Positions 1 to 9,251 of a stretch of 64,000 nucleotides of DNA are shown here, one piece after another. Position 1 is the stretch's first letter. The number at the start of each line of letters is the position of its first letter. A program made the translations under genes and the position numbers. Under the pieces are notes generated by a model, which was not told the origin of the DNA, did not search any database, and was given only the letters and a program-made list of their open reading frames with translations. This DNA is from Trichormus sp. NMC-1 (lineage in GTDB: Bacteria > Cyanobacteriota > Cyanobacteriia > Cyanobacteriales > Nostocaceae), in the NCBI RefSeq assembly GCF_001858025.1, contig NZ_LZQD01000002.1, forward strand, positions 120,092 to 184,091, read 5' to 3'.

Positions 1-79
1 CGGGGAACGGTGCGGTGAACTTACGGCGTAATAGTTAAATGATTTGGGTTGGGTTGCTTTTAACCCAACCTATTAAATG

Positions 80-110
80 TCTCACGCAAAGGCGCAAAGG
101 CGCAAAGGTA
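80..110. repeat. GCAAAGGC-type short dispersed repeat
   Basis: Tandem GGCGCAAA units follow a small inverted repeat (GGGTTGGGTT / AACCCAACC, about 46-76). Related tracts built on CCTCTGCGTT occur at about 1094-1138, 40316-40366 and 58380-58412, always just outside genes. I infer a dispersed non-coding repeat. Confidence 0.5.
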
Positions 111-166
111 AGAATTTTCACAATTAAAGCCAGTGAATTTCATACCTGAATTTAGCCACGCCATCT

Positions 167-508
167 TTATTCGCTATTTTCGCTTTGAAGTAGAGAAGAT
201 ATAGAATTAGATTGTAGCCACACAAATAGTTTGATACTTCCCATCTCTTCGGGAGATGGTTGATATTCACCCTTGAGAATTTGTTCTAGAACTTGACTCC
301 TAAACCTTGACTTATCTTTTATGAGGTCTTCAAACATAGCTAGTGGAAGTAGAACACTCTCAACTTCTACATCATCCTCAATAAACCTAATAGTCTCGAA
401 CCTAAACCTATAGCCAGACCATCTAATAGTAGGTAGTCTATCCACCTCATTCTGGAAATTAAGTATTATATTATTACGTACAGGGTCAGGATTTTTACGT
501 CCGTGCAT
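167..508 (-). CDS. hypothetical protein coupled to a GIY-YIG gene
   Basis: This 113-residue protein is not recognised. It has no signal peptide or membrane segment, and its composition is charged and soluble (many Asp, Glu, Arg). The ATG lies in a TAATG overlap with the stop of the upstream GIY-YIG gene, so the two are probably translated together. The sequence alternates short strands and helices (RWSGYRFRFETIRF, then a Leu-rich helix around residues 50-80), which suggests a small alpha/beta fold, but this is only an impression. A role alongside the nuclease is inferred from coupling alone. Confidence 0.7.
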   Translation of the reverse strand: MHGRKNPDPVRNNIILNFQNEVDRLPTIRWSGYRFRFETIRFIEDDVEVESVLLPLAMFEDLIKDKSRFRSQVLEQILKGEYQPSPEEMGSIKLFVWLQSNSISSLLQSENSE

Positions 509-1023
509 TATCCACCAGTAAACATTGTGCCTACAGTTCTAATACTTCCAGAAAATCCTCTCATTCCATAAACAGGATAAAGTAAGTATATTGTTGGCGG
601 TTCTTTGTCTAAAATTGGGTCAAACCCAAATATCATAACATTGAACTTGGCTAACTGCTGAAGACTTTGCTGTAATGCAATTTCGGCTGGAGTTATTTTT
701 TTAATTGGTGCTATTACTTTTGACCAGTTTAGCGGTGGTTTGTATAACCTAATAAACTCATTTTCGAGATTTGCGAGAGTTTCTAAATCACGGTTACAAG
801 TCAACCAACAAATATTGAGCCTATTCTTTTTATTAAATCTTCTTAGTTGATGAAATCTATGGTGTGCTTTCCATCTTTCACATAAGTTGACAGTTCGACC
901 TATATAAATAATCTGACCTTGACTATCAGAGATAAAGTAGATAGCTGCACAATGAGGAAGACTATCTTTCTCTAGTAGATAAACTGATGGTAGTTCAGAT
1001 AAATTGATATTTTCTAATAACAT
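508..1023 (-). CDS. GIY-YIG nuclease family protein
   Basis: The 171-residue protein carries a GIY-YIG nuclease core near its N-terminus: AIYF (27-30) stands for GIY and YIGRT (40-44) for YIG. Arg50 sits in the expected helix, and a Glu near residue 89 (LENEFI) followed by KPPLNW matches the metal-binding Glu and the family's terminal PP-x-N. Members cut or nick DNA. The C-terminal 70 residues show no known domain, so the target is unknown. There is no UvrC partner and no transposon around it. It is coupled by TAATG to the downstream 113-residue protein. A standalone nuclease of unknown role is the safest call. Confidence 0.8.
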   Translation of the reverse strand: MLLENINLSELPSVYLLEKDSLPHCAAIYFISDSQGQIIYIGRTVNLCERWKAHHRFHQLRRFNKKNRLNICWLTCNRDLETLANLENEFIRLYKPPLNWSKVIAPIKKITPAEIALQQSLQQLAKFNVMIFGFDPILDKEPPTIYLLYPVYGMRGFSGSIRTVGTMFTGG

Positions 1024-1093
1024 TGCAGCACCATAAATAAAAATGTATGTTGGGTTTTTTACATCAACCCAACTTAACCTAAAACACCAAAAA

Positions 1094-1138
1094 ACCTCTG
1101 CGTCACTTTGCGTTAACCTCTGCGTGACTCTGCGTTAA
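1094..1138. repeat. CCTCTGCGT-type dispersed repeat
   Basis: CCTCTGCGTCACTTTGCGTT followed by CCTCTGCGTGACTCTGCGTT lies just downstream of the pentapeptide gene. The same motif recurs at 40316-40366 and 58380-58412. Just upstream, at about 1050-1076, there is an inverted repeat GTTGGGTT / AACCCAAC. Confidence 0.6.
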
Positions 1139-1144
1139 AAAAAA

Positions 1145-1858
1145 TTATCCAGACACTCTACCATCAGGCATAATCGCTCCTTCCAAATCAGCATCGGTGA
1201 GAATTGTTCCCGTTAAATCTGCTCCTTGTAAATTTGCTTTTCGCAATATTGTATTAGTGAGATTTGCATAACTTAAATCGGCTCTTTGCAAACTAGCACC
1301 TGTTAAATCAGTCGCTAAATCTCCCCATTGAATTATTCGACCTAAATTTGCTCGACATAACTTTGCATTATCCAAATTAGCATGGTGTAGTGAAGCGGCT
1401 CGTAAGTCAGCGTAACTCAAATCTGCTCCACTCAAAACTGCATATCCTAAATCTGTGCGATGGTCGGAACTGGGACGAAAATCTGCTTGAATTAGCAGCG
1501 CACGAGAGAGTTTTGCACCATGCAAATTAGCACCACATAAACTAGTCTTGATTAAGTTGGCTTCATCTAAACGAGCCTGAATTAGTTTTGCACCAGTCAA
1601 ATCAGCTTCACGCAGAATGGCACGATACAAGTCTGCTTCACTCAAGTCAGTTCCCCAAAGAATGGCTTCACTCAGGTCTGTTTCCCGTAAACAAGCTTGG
1701 CTAAAATTGGTCTTACCTAGTCGTGTTTGACGTAAATCAGCATAGCTAAAATCTGCACCGCTGAGATTCACATTAGTTAGCTCTGCTTCTAGGAGATTGG
1801 CTTGTTGAAAGCTGCGTTCTCCCGCCAGATAACGGCTTAAAATTTTATCTACATCCAT
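1145..1858 (-). CDS. pentapeptide-repeat protein
   Basis: About 237 residues, almost entirely A(D/N)LxX pentapeptide repeats from residue 27 to 230 (for example ADLRQ, TDLSE, ADLYR, ANLHG). Such repeats fold into a right-handed quadrilateral beta-helix. A short N-terminal helix (MDVDKILSRYLAGER) precedes the helix, as in many cyanobacterial members. There is no signal peptide, so it is probably cytoplasmic. One break (about residues 127-135, RPSSDHRTDLG) interrupts the regular repeat and probably forms a loop. The function of most cyanobacterial members is unknown; gyrase-protecting members exist, but nothing here shows that role. Confidence 0.9.
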   Translation of the reverse strand: MDVDKILSRYLAGERSFQQANLLEAELTNVNLSGADFSYADLRQTRLGKTNFSQACLRETDLSEAILWGTDLSEADLYRAILREADLTGAKLIQARLDEANLIKTSLCGANLHGAKLSRALLIQADFRPSSDHRTDLGYAVLSGADLSYADLRAASLHHANLDNAKLCRANLGRIIQWGDLATDLTGASLQRADLSYANLTNTILRKANLQGADLTGTILTDADLEGAIMPDGRVSG

Positions 1859-2117
1859 AAATAATTACAACTCGATGAATAAGGGCTATCACAAAGCTAT
1901 CCACTAATTAACTAAATAACTCTACAGTAATTTTAGCAGATCAGTTTTACTTCTGATGTGGGGACTCCCGCGATATCGTTGAATAGAAGAGCAAACTCCA
2001 AAATTAGCTCAAATAGATAGTCTGTGCAACACAATCTATTTTCCGCTATTAATTGGCAGTTAGTTATAATGCTAATTAGTTATTAAACAATAATTGCACT
2101 AAAGATTGACTTTCTCT

Positions 2118-2480
2118 ATGCCAAAAACCAAGCTATCCAATACTGATCCAGGCATTCTTTTGGCGGTTGCTGACTATTTTAAAGTGCTATCAGAGGTGAG
2201 TCGGTTACAGATTTTGACTTGTCTCAAGTCAGGTTCGATGAATGTGATGGAAATTGCGGAGGTGACTGGTTTGGGGCAGGCAAATCTGTCTAAGCATCTG
2301 AAAGTGTTAACTCAGGCAGGAATTCTATCTCGTCAGTCCAAAGGTACCTGTGCCTTTTACGAGATTGCTGACCCAATAATTTTTGAGCTTTGTGAGTTAG
2401 TGTGCGATCGCATTACTGAACGTGTACTCAAGCAGGCTGAGAACCTGAAAGCTGTGCGAAGTCAAACAAGAGTTTTTTAA
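2118..2480 (+). CDS. ArsR-family winged-helix regulator
   Basis: A 120-residue winged-helix protein, counting from the ATG at 2118; an in-frame TTG twelve bases upstream is less likely. Residues about 18-95 match the ArsR fold: FKVLSEVSRLQILTCL helix, a recognition helix GLGQANLSKHLKVL, and a wing SKGTCAFYEI. The classical metal motif ELCVCDL is absent; the only nearby Cys residues are in ELCELVCD at the C-terminal helix and could be a separate site. The gene stands alone, with no arsenic or metal transporter adjacent, so the signal is unknown. It lies 665 bp upstream of patB on the same strand but is separated by a long gap. Confidence 0.85.
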   Translation: MPKTKLSNTDPGILLAVADYFKVLSEVSRLQILTCLKSGSMNVMEIAEVTGLGQANLSKHLKVLTQAGILSRQSKGTCAFYEIADPIIFELCELVCDRITERVLKQAENLKAVRSQTRVF

Positions 2481-3145
2481 GCTGAGTGGGTAAGTATTTC
2501 CTATTTCTCTAACTGAACAGTGTTGATTTATATAGAAATGCTAAATCATTCATGAAAAAATCTCTTCCCTGTTCCCTGCTATATAGGAGTTTCATCTGGT
2601 AATTATTACTAATAGGTCTTCCTGGTAAATGAGTAGACAAATTCTCTTCAGACACAAGTTATATTTTTACATTATTTCATCATAATTAAACAACTTATTC
2701 TCTGAAAAATACTGTACCTTTAATGGCAAAAATAATATTGAGTTAAGGGTTAATAACATTAATAAGTTAAATTCAAACTACTCATAATAGTCTCAAATGT
2801 TAACCAAAAACAATTTGCTAATATTTTATTGTCAAAAATAAATACTAATGAGGATAAATTTCTAGGCAAATCTTAAGAAATCTTTCCAGGCTCATTGTGA
2901 ACAATCTTATTGAAATCTTTATGAAATGTATAGTTAATGAAGAAGCAATGAAGCCTGAGTTTCAAGGACTTAAATAGCTTCCCATTGGATACAACAACAT
3001 ACATCTTTGGATGTGGGTAGTTAATCAGGCAAGAAAAAACTTTTCTTGTCATGGAGATACTTTGGTAGCAAGTTATGAATCAAAAGGAGACATCGAGGGG
3101 AGACTTGAGCCAAACATCTCAGCAATTAAACTAGGAAGAAGTCTA
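2481..3145. other. gene-free AT-rich upstream region of patB
   Basis: No coding sequence is convincing here. The stretch is very AT-rich with TAATAA-type tracts and a degenerate TTCCCTGTTCCCTGC heptamer near 2565. In-frame codons extend upstream of the chosen patB start to 3011, but they lack the ferredoxin motif and look like leader. It probably holds the patB promoter; I could not pick a clear NtcA site (GTA-N8-TAC). Confidence 0.5.
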
Positions 3146-4735
3146 ATGCCTTATACAATTCCTAACAAAAATTGCGTTGGATGTGACAACTGCCGCCCCC
3201 AATGTCCTACGGGTGCAATCAAAATCGAAAATAATGAATATTGGATTGATCCTTGTCTTTGCAACAATTGTGAGGGTTATTATCCAGAACCACAATGTGT
3301 AATTGCTTGTCCAACAAATGCTCCTATACCTTGGCAAGTAAAAAAAGGCAGATGCAAAGTTGATGCGAGAGAACCTACCAATCCTGATTTGTTTTCTAAT
3401 GGCAAGAATCACCCTTTTGCTTCGGCAATAGTTATCTGGGAAGCTTGCAATTTACTCGCACAACGCAAATCATTAAATTGGGAAACAGATTCAGAAGGTA
3501 ATTTACATTATAGCCGACAAGTTAATCAAGGTCGGGGTGCAATTTCTTTTCAGATCCAAGACCCATTTCAAGTTAGCAACCTAGCTCAAGATATACAAGC
3601 AATCGAAAATCTAGATATTCGAGCCGCTTGTATTCATCTGATTTTTGCTGCCCATGCTACAGCCTTAGATCAATCGTGGGAACAGGAATTTACCATTGAT
3701 GAACGACAAATTGAAAAATACTTGGGGTTAGAGAAACGCAAAGACCTGAATAAAATAGCCAAGCTATGTTTAATCAAGAACATCGTCCAGCAAGCTTGCT
3801 CACTTATTGTTTCCATTGACTGGCCTGAACGGGGTAGAGTTCCCGGATTTTCCATCACAAATAGTCGCTTATGGCATTTAACAAATATTCAGCACCATTT
3901 TCAAGAAGATGATCAGGGGTCTAAATATTTGATTGGACTGACATTTACAGTCAAAGCCGGCATCTGGGCGCAGCATTTCTTAAATAAACAAGCTTGCAAG
4001 GAGCGAAGTGGATTCTATCAATATGGTAGTCTCCCCAAAACCGTATTAACTACAGTTATGAGTCTTTGGCAACAGCATGAAGGCGCAGTTAGACTTATGT
4101 TATGGTTATTATTTAAAACCAAAATGGGTAGAGAACAACGCATCACCATTCCTACCTTGCTGCGCGTTGCTTATGGGGAAGAAAAAGTCAACCTAGCTTC
4201 GAGATTACGAGATGAGCGTAAACGCTTATTACGAACATTTGAAAATGATTTGGAAGTTCTCAATCATTATGGAGTTAAAGCATTATTTGACCCGATTACC
4301 TACCCACCAGAAATTCAACCTTTGTGGGCAAAATTAGTTGACATTCCCGAAGATCCAGATGAGGCTTTAGAATTTTGGATTAATGACGGTAGTAATGATA
4401 ATCGTCTCACCGATAGCGGACCTCGTGGAAAGTGGAATTTGTTGATGAATGCACGCATTTTATCTTTTGAACTTCCCCCAGAATGGGAACAGAAAAGTTC
4501 AGAAGCAGAGAAAAAAAAGCAGCGTCATGTTAGGAGTAAAAAAACTCTTAAAAGTACAGATGATTTATTAAGTGAACAGATTTTGCAAGCTCGAAAGAAT
4601 ATCAATATTTCCCAAAGAGAATTAGCCAAGCTTACGGGTAAAAGCCAAAGCTGGATTCGTGATGTGGAAAATGGTCGTCTTAAACCTAAGTTAGAAGATC
4701 AAGCACTTTTAAGGAAAGTACTAAATATACTTTAA
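3146..4735 (+). CDS. patB: PatB/CnfR, nitrogen-fixation transcriptional activator
   Basis: From the ATG at 3146 the product is 529 residues, the length I recall for PatB of Anabaena. The N-terminus is a bacterial 2[4Fe-4S]-type ferredoxin domain: Cys10, 13, 16, 20 (CVGCDNCRPQCPTGAI) and a second cluster region with Cys37, 39, 42, 51 and 55. The middle is a long unique helical domain. The C-terminal about 55 residues form an XRE-type helix-turn-helix (ISQRELAKLTGKSQSWIRDVE). In Anabaena and Leptolyngbya this protein (PatB/CnfR) activates nif genes under low oxygen, with the clusters as probable oxygen sensor. No nif gene lies nearby. An upstream in-frame extension to 3011 is possible but unlikely. 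Confidence 0.93.
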   Translation: MPYTIPNKNCVGCDNCRPQCPTGAIKIENNEYWIDPCLCNNCEGYYPEPQCVIACPTNAPIPWQVKKGRCKVDAREPTNPDLFSNGKNHPFASAIVIWEACNLLAQRKSLNWETDSEGNLHYSRQVNQGRGAISFQIQDPFQVSNLAQDIQAIENLDIRAACIHLIFAAHATALDQSWEQEFTIDERQIEKYLGLEKRKDLNKIAKLCLIKNIVQQACSLIVSIDWPERGRVPGFSITNSRLWHLTNIQHHFQEDDQGSKYLIGLTFTVKAGIWAQHFLNKQACKERSGFYQYGSLPKTVLTTVMSLWQQHEGAVRLMLWLLFKTKMGREQRITIPTLLRVAYGEEKVNLASRLRDERKRLLRTFENDLEVLNHYGVKALFDPITYPPEIQPLWAKLVDIPEDPDEALEFWINDGSNDNRLTDSGPRGKWNLLMNARILSFELPPEWEQKSSEAEKKKQRHVRSKKTLKSTDDLLSEQILQARKNINISQRELAKLTGKSQSWIRDVENGRLKPKLEDQALLRKVLNIL

Positions 4736-4856
4736 CTTAATTTCGAGTGTAATCCTGTTCGAAATTCTGAATCGTTTGATTCTATAAGTAGGGGGAAAGG
4801 ACAATGTGCTTTACCCCTAGCATACTTTTATTACTTCTAACTGCTGATTGATTACA

Positions 4857-5840
4857 CTAATAATTACTTGCATAGGTAGCTACTTTTTTATCAGCAAGCC
4901 AAAGATTAGCTACAGCATATTTAACAACCACAGATTCTTGTGTAGCATGACAAGAACTTTTTAATGCTTGAGTTTTAACTGGATCTTTCACAAGTTTAGC
5001 CTGGTATGTGTAGAGAGAACCAGCGGGTTGTTCAAAAGTTAGTTCTGCTAAAATTGTATTATTATCTAAACTTTGCTCTAAAATTTTACCGGCTACTTTG
5101 TAGTTGAACCAATCCCAACCTTGTTGGAGAATTATTTCTCTTTCTAAAATCTGTAATGCAGAGGGCAAAATTCCCCAACCACGATAGACTTTATTCAAAA
5201 ATTGAATATCACCAGTCCTAGTTAAAATTGCTTTGAAGGAATCTTGATCTAGTACACCATAATATCTGGCTTCTGGAAAATCTATAGCTGTGGGAGCAAA
5301 ACGATGTCCACCAAAGTGAGTCGATTTCCACATCCTGACATGATTTAAATGTAAATCAGCAATAGTATTTGTAGCGTAAAAGTAAAAAGGATTGCCATAT
5401 CTCGCGCAGCATTGATCATGGCTACCGTGAGTACATACTAAAATATCTCTAGTTATACTGGTTTCTACTTGATCATCAGGACTACCCCCGGATAACCATT
5501 TCCGCACAACTCCTGCCACTTGTTCAATATTCGGCAACTTAAACTCTTGTTTGCTGTAGCCATTACTTAAACCTTGTTGTTTTTGATAAATCAGCAAAGT
5601 TGTTGTTTCTATTTTATGCGATTCATCATTAGCAATTAATAGAAACCGAATCGGTAATTTACTATGCTGTACTTCTTCTACTAAAACACGCAAATTATCT
5701 GGAACCCATTTGGATTTAAATGCTTCTGATATCCAAGGTTGCGGGCATTCAACTAAAATATAAGTTTGATAATGGGTGGCACTACCAATAATTTCTTCTC
5801 CTATTTGTCGAGAATAATCAGAGCAAAAAAAAGTATCCAT
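4857..5840 (-). CDS. sucrase/ferredoxin-like (Apd1-type) protein
   Basis: A 327-residue protein of the sucrase/ferredoxin-like family, which has a thioredoxin-like ferredoxin fold. The diagnostic C-terminal-half motif is CTHGSHDQCCARYG followed by HVRMWKSTHFGGHRFAPTAI, giving a CxH...CC and HxxGGHRF arrangement that in fungal Apd1 binds a [2Fe-2S] cluster. The N-terminal part starts with FFCSDYSRQIGEEIIGSA and a VECPQPW strand. There is no signal peptide, so it is cytosolic. It lies convergent with patB across a 121-bp gap. A role in redox or iron metabolism is inferred; the name sucrase is historical and no sugar hydrolase motif is present. Confidence 0.85.
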   Translation of the reverse strand: MDTFFCSDYSRQIGEEIIGSATHYQTYILVECPQPWISEAFKSKWVPDNLRVLVEEVQHSKLPIRFLLIANDESHKIETTTLLIYQKQQGLSNGYSKQEFKLPNIEQVAGVVRKWLSGGSPDDQVETSITRDILVCTHGSHDQCCARYGNPFYFYATNTIADLHLNHVRMWKSTHFGGHRFAPTAIDFPEARYYGVLDQDSFKAILTRTGDIQFLNKVYRGWGILPSALQILEREIILQQGWDWFNYKVAGKILEQSLDNNTILAELTFEQPAGSLYTYQAKLVKDPVKTQALKSSCHATQESVVVKYAVANLWLADKKVATYASNY

Positions 5841-6994
5841 ATAGGTTTACTCAAGAATCAATTTTATAGACAAAGGTAATGAAAAAATAAAATTGTGTTT
5901 CTAGCTACCAGTTCTGAGGCTAATAGGTTTACCAGCTAAAAACAGGTGGCCACTTTATAAGTTTCTGGTTTTTTAAAGTCTTTCCGGTTAATAAATCCTT
6001 CATTCCCCAAACTTGGCCTCTATCAAGACAGCATTTACGTAGTAATTAATTAAAATTAGTATCTAATTACTAGAAAGCTACGTAAAATTTCGTAATTAAA
6101 GATACAGCATATTTCAGGTTGCAGGAGGTACAAAATTTAAGACTAAAGCCTTATGCTAAAAGACTTTCAACCCTATTCCCTATTCCCTGCTGTAAGATAT
6201 ACCTCAGCCCCAAACCCTTTCCTAGTAAGAAAGAGGAGATTAAAAACCTTTCTTCTTCTAGGCTAGAAGTTTGGAAACAAATCTTATATAGGACTCCTAT
6301 TTGAATTTTGAACAGAACTCCGTATACCTTGATTCCTTCTTCTCTGTTCCCTGTTAAGAGTTCCCTGTTCCCTACCTCTACGAGTAAATATGCCTACGGC
6401 ACGCTACCGCGAACAGAAACCAAACCGGATTCCTATATTTCATTAAGACCCTCTTAGCAATGGCTTTTATCTGTATACCTAACGGCAGATTTTGACAAGT
6501 TTGAAGTTGATCAATTTTTAGGATCATATTGCTAATAATTCTCAACTAATTACTAAAAAAATATCGGATCTCAAAGGATAGGCTGAAAGAACAATCAGGA
6601 ATTGAACTTACCAACTAAATATTAAATCATTTAACTTAACTTTAGCCTCAACCTATCTAGGTTATTGTCCAAATCAGCCGGAAGACAGACAGGAAGAGAG
6701 ATAAGAATTTTGATTTCTGGTGCTTTACTGAGAGGGCATCAACCGTTAAGATACTGACAACCTGATTTTGCAAGTTTTTGGACTGTCTGTATCAAGAGTA
6801 ACAGAATTTAATCATAAAAGCAAGTAATTGATAAAATTTATCATTTTTGCAAATATTTCTCATCTTGTTTAGCTTTAACAAAGCGTCGGTATTGTATTTG
6901 ACCCAATTCAATCACCAGAGATTTTAAATTACTGTCATAAAGAAGTGAAATTAGCGATAGCGAAGCGCTCCGTAGGAATCGCACTTTTTCACAA

Positions 6995-7063
6995 ACGTGG
7001 TGGCAAGATTGGGAAGAATTACACCCTGACTTTAAGCCAGATATGAGTGTCCTGAAAGAGTAA
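6995..7063 (+). pseudogene. possible decayed 3' end of an unknown gene
   Basis: One frame reads TWWQDWEELHPDFKPDM then SVLKE and a stop, a composition that looks like real protein. It follows directly after a GCGATAGCGAAGCGCTCC-type palindromic repeat and further upstream the frame is stopped. I infer the tail of a broken gene, but do not recognise the family. Confidence 0.3.
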
Positions 7064-7174
7064 GAATGTCTTCCAGAACAAGAAAAAAGATGCCAAAATC
7101 CACTGACTTTTTACTGAGGATTCAGTGTAAACTCTCCATACTTGCCCCATACTTATTTATTATCAGCTAACTAA

Positions 7175-7309
7175 TACAGCAGAATTCAGGAGTCAGGAGT
7201 CAGTAGGGGCGTATTGCAATACGCCCGTACAGGAGTCAGGAGTAAAACTGGCGAATGTGTCTAGGTTTCAATTTTGATTCTGTACCTCATTGATCTGCAA
7301 TCTGCTGTA
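7175..7309 (+). repeat. MITE-like element, copy A
   Basis: It begins TACAGCAGAATTCAGGAG and ends GATCTGCAATCTGCTGTA, so the termini TACAGCAGA / TCTGCTGTA are inverted repeats. The core contains a GGGGCGTATTGCAATACGCC palindrome and the string GCGAATGTGTCTAGGTTTCA. Three other copies lie at 18960-19128 (inverted), 47267-47358 and 58202-58346. There is no transposase. Confidence 0.85.
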
Positions 7310-7707
7310 ACACGATAGCTTCTGACTATCGTTAGATTAAGTAAATGTAAAAATACTAAATAAGTTATGAAGATTTAGTGTTGTTTTTCCTATGATTCAA
7401 AAAAATTATACTGAAACCAATATGCAATCAGGCTTTTTAATCATAGTGAGAATCACCAGTAAATGAAGACTAACAGGAGTTTTTATGTTAATCTACCAGA
7501 AAAATCACGGTCAATTTTGCTCATTACAGAAAGTCGCAAAACTGACCTAAATCAGTTATTGAGTCTGGTTATGTATGCAGAAAGTAGAAAATTTATCCCA
7601 AAAATCAGTTATCAAGCGAGTTTTACTCCTGACTCCTTGGTTCTCTTTTGAATTTTGAATTGTTCAATGATGTGATTAATCTCTAGGTAACGGTAAAGCA
7701 GGGTGTG

Positions 7708-8298
7708 ATGGTAAATCAGGCTACTCTTCAATCAGATCAAGTCCAAACGCTCGAAGACACTAAATTGCAGCCTCACACAGGTGATGTACGCAACCAAATC
7801 ATCACCTCAGTTTGGCAGGAACTGTCGGCAGCAGAAATTGATGCTGAACAAGTAAATGTAAATAGATGCTTTCGTTTAAATTTGGACAATCTAAAACCCT
7901 TTGAAGCAGTAGATTTTCAATATAAGCAGTGGGGTGTGATTTTTCATAATTCCTTAGCGATACAGCCATCAAATCCAGTATTTTCCAGCAACTCAGGGCT
8001 AAAAGTTTTAATGGGATCTCCCAAGGGCGGATTTTTAGAAGCTACTTTTTCACATCCTGTAAACTTGGTTAGTACCTTAGTCACTAGCTCCCAACGGCTA
8101 GTACTTTCTGCCTACGACCAAGATGATCAATTGCTGACCCAATCAATTTTACCCACAGCTAATCTTGTCAATTCTGACTCCGGGATACCCCCCAATCAGC
8201 TACTATCCGTAACCATAAATAACATCAAGAGGGTTAAATTCTATTCCTTTGACGGTCACTTCACCCTTGATGAATTTAAGTTTTGTTTTTCATCCTGA
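7708..8298 (+). CDS. hypothetical protein
   Basis: About 196 residues from the ATG at 7708 (a GTG directly before it is equally possible). I do not recognise it. The sequence is soluble, without signal peptide. From residue 60 it reads as beta-rich: FEAVDFQYKQWGVIF, KVLMGSPKGGFLEATFSHPV, RLVLSAYDQDDQLL and VKFYSFDGHFTLDEFKF. This pattern (edge strands, then a terminal FxxDEFxF) resembles jelly-roll or PEP-CTERM-like lectin domains that end in a strand with acidic residues, but that is an impression only. The following membrane gene lies 161 bp downstream beyond a palindrome, so co-transcription is uncertain. Confidence 0.75.
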   Translation: MVNQATLQSDQVQTLEDTKLQPHTGDVRNQIITSVWQELSAAEIDAEQVNVNRCFRLNLDNLKPFEAVDFQYKQWGVIFHNSLAIQPSNPVFSSNSGLKVLMGSPKGGFLEATFSHPVNLVSTLVTSSQRLVLSAYDQDDQLLTQSILPTANLVNSDSGIPPNQLLSVTINNIKRVKFYSFDGHFTLDEFKFCFSS

Positions 8299-8391
8299 CA
8301 GGATATGACCATTTCTATGTGATTAGTAAAACGGGATTACATATCCTAGTTTTGGTGAACAATGCTACAGTACTTAAGACTCTTCACAAAT

Positions 8392-8410
8392 GATATAGGA
8401 TTCCTATATC
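8392..8410. promoter_or_regulatory. perfect palindrome upstream of membrane gene
   Basis: GATATAGGA-T-TCCTATATC is a perfect 9+9 inverted repeat 49 bp before the GTG of the next gene. A shorter related palindrome (TATAGGACTCCTAT) lies near 6288, so it may be a dispersed repeat rather than an operator. Confidence 0.4.
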
Positions 8411-8459
8411 AGATAAAACTTATCCATTAAGCAATCTTGTAATCAAGTAGGTACAAACT

Positions 8460-9233
8460 GTGAATCAGGCTTCGTCTTCTTGGCGGCAATTAATCAAGCG
8501 GCTTCCAGAGATCAAGACAGTCAGCCCAAAACAGCAAACTTTACAACGTTTTTCTGAACCTGGAGGCATTCTTGGTTTTCTGACAATCTTTGTTGCCATG
8601 CTGTTTTGGAACTGGAAGTTGCTGTTAGCACTTGCAGTTGGTATTGGGGTAATGATCTTGGCTTACTCAATACCAAAATGGAACTGGCAACTAAGTTGGT
8701 TAAAAATATATAGGTTTTTAAACAGTACCAACATTCGATTAGCTTTAGCAGTTACTAGTGGTGGTATTGCTACTCTCATTACTTACATGACTGCGGCAAT
8801 CTGGGTTGATTCTCAAAGTCATTGGATTGCTACTGGTACTATTGTTCAAGGTTTTGGGACGCTGCTAACTCTAATCTTGTTAGTCTGGCAAATCTTCAGC
8901 CTTCAAGGCAATCGAGAAGAAGACCATCTTGATCGGTTATTGAACAATTTAACAGAAACAGACCCCTTAAAACGACTGATTGCCGTGCGTCAACTCACTA
9001 AATTTCTCACTCGTAAGCAAGTTGATACTTTAGTAAAGCAAGAAGTTATTGAATGCTTGCGACTTTTATTAAATCAAGAAGAGGAAACAGTGATTCGTGA
9101 GGCAGCTTTGAATAGTTTACAAAGCTTGGAAGGTTTACAGGTTTTACTATCGGGGAGTGCCAAGCCTTTTGTACCTATATCTGCCAAAGTTAAAGAGTTT
9201 AATACAAGTTCTGAGCAGGTAGAGCAGTATTAG
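8460..9233 (+). CDS. membrane protein with HEAT-like cytoplasmic tail
   Basis: A 257-residue protein starting at GTG. Hydrophobic segments at about residues 37-65 (two short helices), 92-115 and 125-145 suggest four membrane passes. The remaining 110 residues are cytoplasmic and Leu/Glu-rich: LLNNLTETDPLKRLIAVRQL, then VKQEVIECLRLLLNQEEETV and IREAALNSLQSL, which look like two or three HEAT-type helix pairs. HEAT repeats usually bind proteins. No catalytic motif is seen. It converges on ftsE with an 18-bp gap. The function is unknown. Confidence 0.8.
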   Translation: MNQASSSWRQLIKRLPEIKTVSPKQQTLQRFSEPGGILGFLTIFVAMLFWNWKLLLALAVGIGVMILAYSIPKWNWQLSWLKIYRFLNSTNIRLALAVTSGGIATLITYMTAAIWVDSQSHWIATGTIVQGFGTLLTLILLVWQIFSLQGNREEDHLDRLLNNLTETDPLKRLIAVRQLTKFLTRKQVDTLVKQEVIECLRLLLNQEEETVIREAALNSLQSLEGLQVLLSGSAKPFVPISAKVKEFNTSSEQVEQY

Positions 9234-9251
9234 TTTGAATTTTGAATTGGA

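Larger units (their letters stand above)
5841..7707. other. gene-free, repeat-rich interval
   Basis: Nearly 1.9 kb without a convincing gene. It holds an inverted repeat TTTACGTAGTAATTA / TAATTACTA..CTACGTAAA (6034-6085), short GTTCCCT/ATTCCCT tracts (about 6170-6192 and 6340-6375), a TATAGGACTCCTAT palindrome near 6288, a GCGATAGCGAAGCGCTCC-type repeat near 6955, a decayed coding fragment (6995-7063) and a 135-bp MITE-like copy (7175-7309). Open frames at 6119-6304 and 7463-7651 are built from these repeats and look spurious. Confidence 0.6.

Noticed and set aside
6119-6304. Open frame of 61 codons
   Set aside because: Built of ATTCCCT repeats and a TATAGGACTCCTAT palindrome.
7463-7651. Open frame of 62 codons
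   Set aside because: No ribosome-binding site; its tail (SFTPDSLVLF) is coded by an ACTCCTG repeat tract.
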